Source: Hemicentrotus pulcherrimus
Lineage: Eukaryota; Echinodermata; Echinoidea; Camarodonta; Strongylocentrotidae
Direction of reading: 5' to 3'
Length of the DNA: 11,374 bases
NCBI GenBank assembly: GCA_003118195.1
Contig: BEXV01002633.1
Span: 44,617-55,990, forward strand
A program made the position numbers and the translations under genes. Below are positions 8,340-11,374 of the stretch, one piece after another (the stretch's first letter is position 1; each line of letters opens with the position of its first letter). The notes beneath the pieces are model-generated. The model made no database searches, was not told where the DNA came from, and worked only from the letters and a program-made list of their open reading frames with translations.

Positions 8340-8570
8340 TCAACACTGTCCTTTTAAGTAGCGTTGGGTTAAAAAAAACGGGTATTGTTCACTGTGTATT
8401 ACTCCAGTCAATTTCCATGAGATGTTCTTGTTGGCACCTCCATGAAAGTGAGTCCAAGAATTTGCGGTCCATGCCCTCACTTCTGTAAAGGGGAACCCCC
8501 TATCAACTAAAGAGGAATCTCCTGCCACCCTTGCTACGCAGTACATGCAGTTTATGGTAGATTGCATCAC
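8340..8570 (-). other. Unrecognised 76-codon open frame in a more complex block
   Basis: The minus strand carries a frame with balanced composition (three Trp, mixed charge), unlike the AT-driven frames nearby. The central part includes DRGFPFTEVRAW and HFHGGANKN. I recognise no family. It may be a fragment of an old dispersed repeat or an exon-like relic; I cannot show that it is translated. Confidence 0.15.
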
Positions 8571-8773
8571 GATTAGAATGTTGATTGTTTACATTTTCTT
8601 GTAGTATGAGTACTATCATTATAGTAGATTTGAGTGCAGGCACTTTTTATTTACCCCTAATTTATTGCATTATATTTCCTTATTTTGGTGATCGTAAATT
8701 ATTCTTGCATAACCTTATACAATTATAGTTTGAAGCACATGATATACATGTTTTATATTACTGTCCAACCCAT

Positions 8774-8919
8774 GGCCCTGTTTTATCAAACTTGTTATCA
8801 ATAACAAATACTACATTTCTATGACAAATCTGCTCTCAACCAATCAAATGCCACTATTTTAGTAGCTTATAACAGTTATTGTAACTTGTTATCGATAACA
8901 AGTTTCATGAAACAGGTCC
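8774..8919. mobile_element. MITE-like element with about 36-bp terminal inverted repeats
   Basis: The left arm 8774-8809 and the right arm 8884-8919 are inverted copies matching at 31 of 36 positions by hand count. They share CCTGTTT and AAACTTGTTATC. The right arm contains the perfect 18-bp palindrome CTTGTTATCGATAACAAG (8885-8902). The core is 74 nt with no open frame, so the whole could fold as a long hairpin. Size and structure fit a nonautonomous MITE. I do not see a clear target-site duplication, so the superfamily is unknown. Confidence 0.65.
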
Positions 8920-9487
8920 CAGAATCTCTAATACTCTCAACCTCTGCTTGATTGATAATTGATACCATGTTGATACCATATAGCTATAGTCTATACTAAA
9001 AATAGTACCAATTTACAGAAACAATCTTTTGTAGATACTTATATATTATTTGCTTTTGAAGTACCATTTTGTCTATATTCTATATTCAGTAGATCTAAGG
9101 GAACATTATTATGCACAAATTACGTTGCCTCTCAGAACATGTATGATTATAAACCCCAGCAATAATTGTTGAATGAAAGGAAGAGTGAAATGGTTTTGTG
9201 CATGTTACTGTTCTTGTTTATGTTATTTGCCGTTTGCTTTATATCTAACTTTGCTGAGGCCAGTCTTTTTCACATGATTTTATCTACCTTGTTTAGAAGG
9301 TTTTAAGTTTTGTTCAAATGTGTGACACAGGCCATACATGCACCAGGGCGAACCCGCAATAGAAAGAAAAATATATTTGTATTACACTTTTTTAGCAGAC
9401 TGACTTACCACAGAATTGGTGATAATTGTTTGAAGGTAATTGTAGAAAGGAACCAAATCAATGGGCATACTTTATCATGTTGGGTGA

Positions 9488-9497
9488 AATAAATAAA
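9488..9497 (+). terminator. Overlapping AATAAA pair, possible distal poly(A) signal
   Basis: AATAAA at 9488-9493 and 9492-9497. It could end a long Hyccin 3' UTR isoform, or be chance in AT-rich DNA. No supporting feature decides this. Confidence 0.25.
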
Positions 9498-9941
9498 CAG
9501 TTGACATTCATGTATTTCGTGTAGGTTAGAAAGATGTCCTGTACGACATAAATAATATATCACCCACCCCCCNATCAAATCAAATGGCCGACTAATATGG
9601 CACACTAATAGTACTTCATTATGGTTCCAAAATGAAACTTTGGTTAGTTATTATTTTTAGTTGTTTGAGTGATTAGTATGCTTGAAAATGTTGTCAAAAT
9701 GCCAGTTTTTAATACACTTTGAATCGTGACAATCGTCCATTATTATTTGATTTTATATTCTTTGCAAAAAAGTTTGATTTTGAGTGAAAGTGTGTTAGTC
9801 AATATTCCAGTGTGCCCTCTGACGTTGGTATGATAGATTTGCTCATTTCCAAATCGTGTTTTTTCATGTGGGGGATATAGGCGTATATTGTATTATTAAA
9901 TGGATTATCTGTATCTTTCACTCTTGGTATGCCAAAGAATA

Positions 9942-9959
9942 TACATGTATATACATGTA
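9942..9959. repeat. Tandem TACATGTA palindromes
   Basis: Two TACATGTA palindromes separated by two bases. Related words occur across the window, for example near 3144, 3180, 6450 and 11184. They are a common flavour of some marine invertebrate genomes, as I recall. Confidence 0.7.
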
Positions 9960-10154
9960 GTTTTCGTACCACAAGAGTAATTCTAGAGTATGGCAGACAC
10001 AAATGGGTTACATTTGATGATACCTTAATGATAAATTGTAAATCGCGTCTACCGTAGTCAGTTAAAAAAAAAAAAGAGTCCAGCCATTTTCCATCCAGAT
10101 AATATGCTATTAACAAAATTGGAGGCATAGTTCACTATGGTTTATTGAATAAAA

Positions 10155-10414
10155 GGTCATGTAAAAACCTGGAATTTCATAGAAAATGCATCCTTCTGAA
10201 ATGTAACGGGGAAAAGAAATCTCAAAAAATCATAGAAAGTCATGGAAATCGATTGTGGGCCTGACCTGTGACTATGGCATCCTTCCGGTCTGAATTGACA
10301 ACGAAACCCATACCAAAATGGTACTTACATGGTCATGGAAAAGGGGCAAAATAGGGGTCATGGTAAGACATGGAAAGTCACAGAATTAGTACTCTAATTT
10401 CTGTTGGAACCCTG
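10155..10414. repeat. Degraded dispersed repeat with CATGGAAA-type subrepeats
   Basis: Variants of CAT(G/A)G(A)AAA recur at 10178, 10231, 10241, 10333, 10359 and 10369. The block ends with TCTGTTGGAACCCTG (10400-10414). Its reverse complement begins CAGGGTTCC, which resembles the terminal repeat of a dispersed element with CATGGAAA subrepeats known to me from fish and invertebrate genomes. The matching left terminus is not visible, so the copy is truncated or worn. Boundaries are approximate. Confidence 0.4.
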
Positions 10415-10902
10415 TGAAAAATGGAATGTACTTTTCCATTTTGATAATGGTGTGGTCAATTTTATGCCTGAAATATTTCTTTTTGATTTACCCTTGTCTT
10501 GGCTTTTCCAATTGAAAGTGAACAAAGGTGGAAAATTCTCACACACACAAAAGTGCTGATACTATTGAAGCACTCCAAATCAGTCGACTACTTCTTGAAG
10601 TTATTGGGCGTAAGTTCTCCCATTCTCTGATTTATATTGTTTAGTGTTCACCTGCTCATCCCACATGTATTAATGTATCTATTGAGAGACATCAATTATA
10701 AAGAGGACTGTTATATTATAAACGAGGTTTTCACATGGCTTTACCTGGAGTTATTTTTGTTGGAAACATCTACCCCCCCCCCCAATTTCCCAAAGTAATT
10801 ATTTTCTTATAATCCTAAATGTACACGTTCATGTAAGTCTGTAAAATCTTTGTGAAGCAAGTCTCGAGTGTCTTCTTGCTCATCATTAAATTCCATCTTA
10901 TT

Positions 10903-10928
10903 TATCTTTATTGTGCTTAATAAAGATA
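10903..10928. terminator. Hairpin carrying AATAAA on both strands
   Basis: TATCTTTATT (10903-10912) and AATAAAGATA (10919-10928) are perfect inverted repeats with a six-base GTGCTT loop. The right arm gives AATAAA on the + strand and the left arm gives AATAAA on the minus strand. It could serve as a two-way poly(A) element between convergent genes; no transcript is shown. Confidence 0.35.
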
Positions 10929-11052
10929 GGTGAATTTGTTTCATGACCTTATGTCATGTGTATGATAGGGAAAAAAATTATCTTTATGTATATTTAGAGG
11001 TATATGTTACAAAAATATATATTTATATTGAGTTTTTTGTACACGTTCCATC

Positions 11053-11066
11053 GTTTCCATGGAAAC
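11053..11066. promoter_or_regulatory. Palindromic X-box-like site (RFX)
   Basis: GTTTCCATGGAAAC is a perfect 14-bp palindrome that fits the RFX X-box pattern RYYNYYWWRRNRAC at every position. RFX factors use such sites in promoters of ciliary genes. Any target gene would be near or beyond the right window edge. Confidence 0.4.
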
Positions 11067-11300
11067 ACAGAATATTGATAGAGTACCACTGGTAATCACA
11101 ACAGTTTTAGTGCAGTGTCAAGTTAAAGGATGTAGATTTATATACATGCAATGAGGATAAATGGGGAAGAGACAGATGTTATACATGTAGATGTAAAATG
11201 GGTAATAAAGGTATTTACCAGCAAGAAATGTGAATTGTGAATTATTACAAGCCCCACCCCCCCCCCTTCCAAAAATCGTTTAGTTCATTATTAGTAGGTG

Positions 11301-11302
<2 letters not shown>

Positions 11303-11352
<50 letters not shown>

Positions 11353-11374
11353 GTGTGTGTGAGTGTGTGTGTGA
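11303..11374. repeat. (AT)n then (TG)n compound microsatellite
   Basis: An uninterrupted AT dinucleotide run covers about 11303-11349, followed by ACATG and a TG-rich run with a GA interruption to the window end. Such tracts are length-variable and prone to assembly error. Confidence 0.95.

Larger units (their letters stand above)
6650..8773. other. Intergenic region, no certain gene
   Basis: Mostly AT-rich with no recognised coding similarity. It holds a 12-bp tandem duplication (6731-6754), a possible minus-strand exon (6900-7052), an 8-bp tandem duplication ATAGGTTA (7131-7146), an ATGCAAAT octamer word (7623-7630) in a slightly CpG-richer block, and a minus-strand open frame at 8340-8570 of unknown meaning. 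Confidence 0.6.
8920..10154. other. Intergenic AT-rich region
   Basis: No gene seen. It contains AATAAA pairs at 9488-9497, a C run with an ambiguous base (9565-9573), tandem TACATGTA words at 9942-9959 and a poly(A) stretch near 10065. An open frame on the minus strand at 9799-10128 is treated as chance. Confidence 0.6.
10415..11302. other. Intergenic region near window end
   Basis: No coding sequence recognised. It contains C homopolymers near 10771-10781 and 11257-11266, the bidirectional AATAAA hairpin (10903-10928), the palindromic X-box-like site (11053-11066) and a further AATAAA at 11204-11209. Confidence 0.6.

Noticed and set aside
9799..10128. A 109-codon minus-strand open frame.
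   Set aside because: It runs across simple TACATGTA and poly(A) sequence, has no domain resemblance, and its length is not surprising in AT-rich DNA of this size.
1..11374. CRISPR array, prokaryotic operon, phage or insertion sequence.
   Set aside because: No regularly spaced direct repeats, no contiguous gene cluster and clear spliceosomal exons; the DNA is eukaryotic.

Overview
The window is eukaryotic: AT-rich, intron-rich, with spliceable exons, microsatellites and dispersed-repeat-like sequence. I read one certain protein-coding gene, on the + strand. It is the central and C-terminal part of a Hyccin (FAM126/HYCC family) gene. Six exons at 679-759, 1128-1240, 2096-2191, 3396-3575, 4480-4721 and 5311-5867 each have AG/GT borders and compatible phases. 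Together they give 1269 nt, or 422 residues plus a stop. The N-terminal part (about 110 residues by comparison with recalled human HYCC1) must lie upstream. The many TACATGTA-type motifs, the small inverted-repeat element and the divergence from the human protein suggest a marine invertebrate, perhaps an echinoderm. That organism call is only an impression.

Layout: 1-678 is the end of an upstream intron. 679-5867 holds the coding exons, with introns of 368, 855, 1204, 904 and 589 nt. A G-quadruplex-type tract sits in the first of these introns, and a tRNA-like relic abuts the 3' splice site of the 4480 exon. The last exon encodes a low-complexity, Ser/Thr-rich tail that ends in a class I PDZ-ligand-like ETTL and has tandem in-frame stops. 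The 3' UTR probably runs from 5868 to about 6640, where overlapping AATAAA signals occur.

From about 6650 to 11374 no gene is certain. This part holds a possible minus-strand first coding exon (6900-7052), a MITE-like inverted-repeat element (8774-8919), a degraded repeat with CATGGAAA-type subrepeats (about 10155-10414), a hairpin carrying AATAAA on both strands (10903-10928), a palindromic RFX X-box-like site (11053-11066) and a terminal (AT)n/(TG)n microsatellite.

In animals, Hyccin proteins join TTC7 and EFR3 in the plasma-membrane PI4KA (PI4KIII-alpha) complex that makes PI4P. Nothing else in the window looks functionally linked to that role. I found no convincing new multi-gene system. 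The items most worth a second look are the PDZ-like tail, the possible intron-retention short isoform, the tRNA-like splice junction, the MITE-like element and the minus-strand exon candidate.
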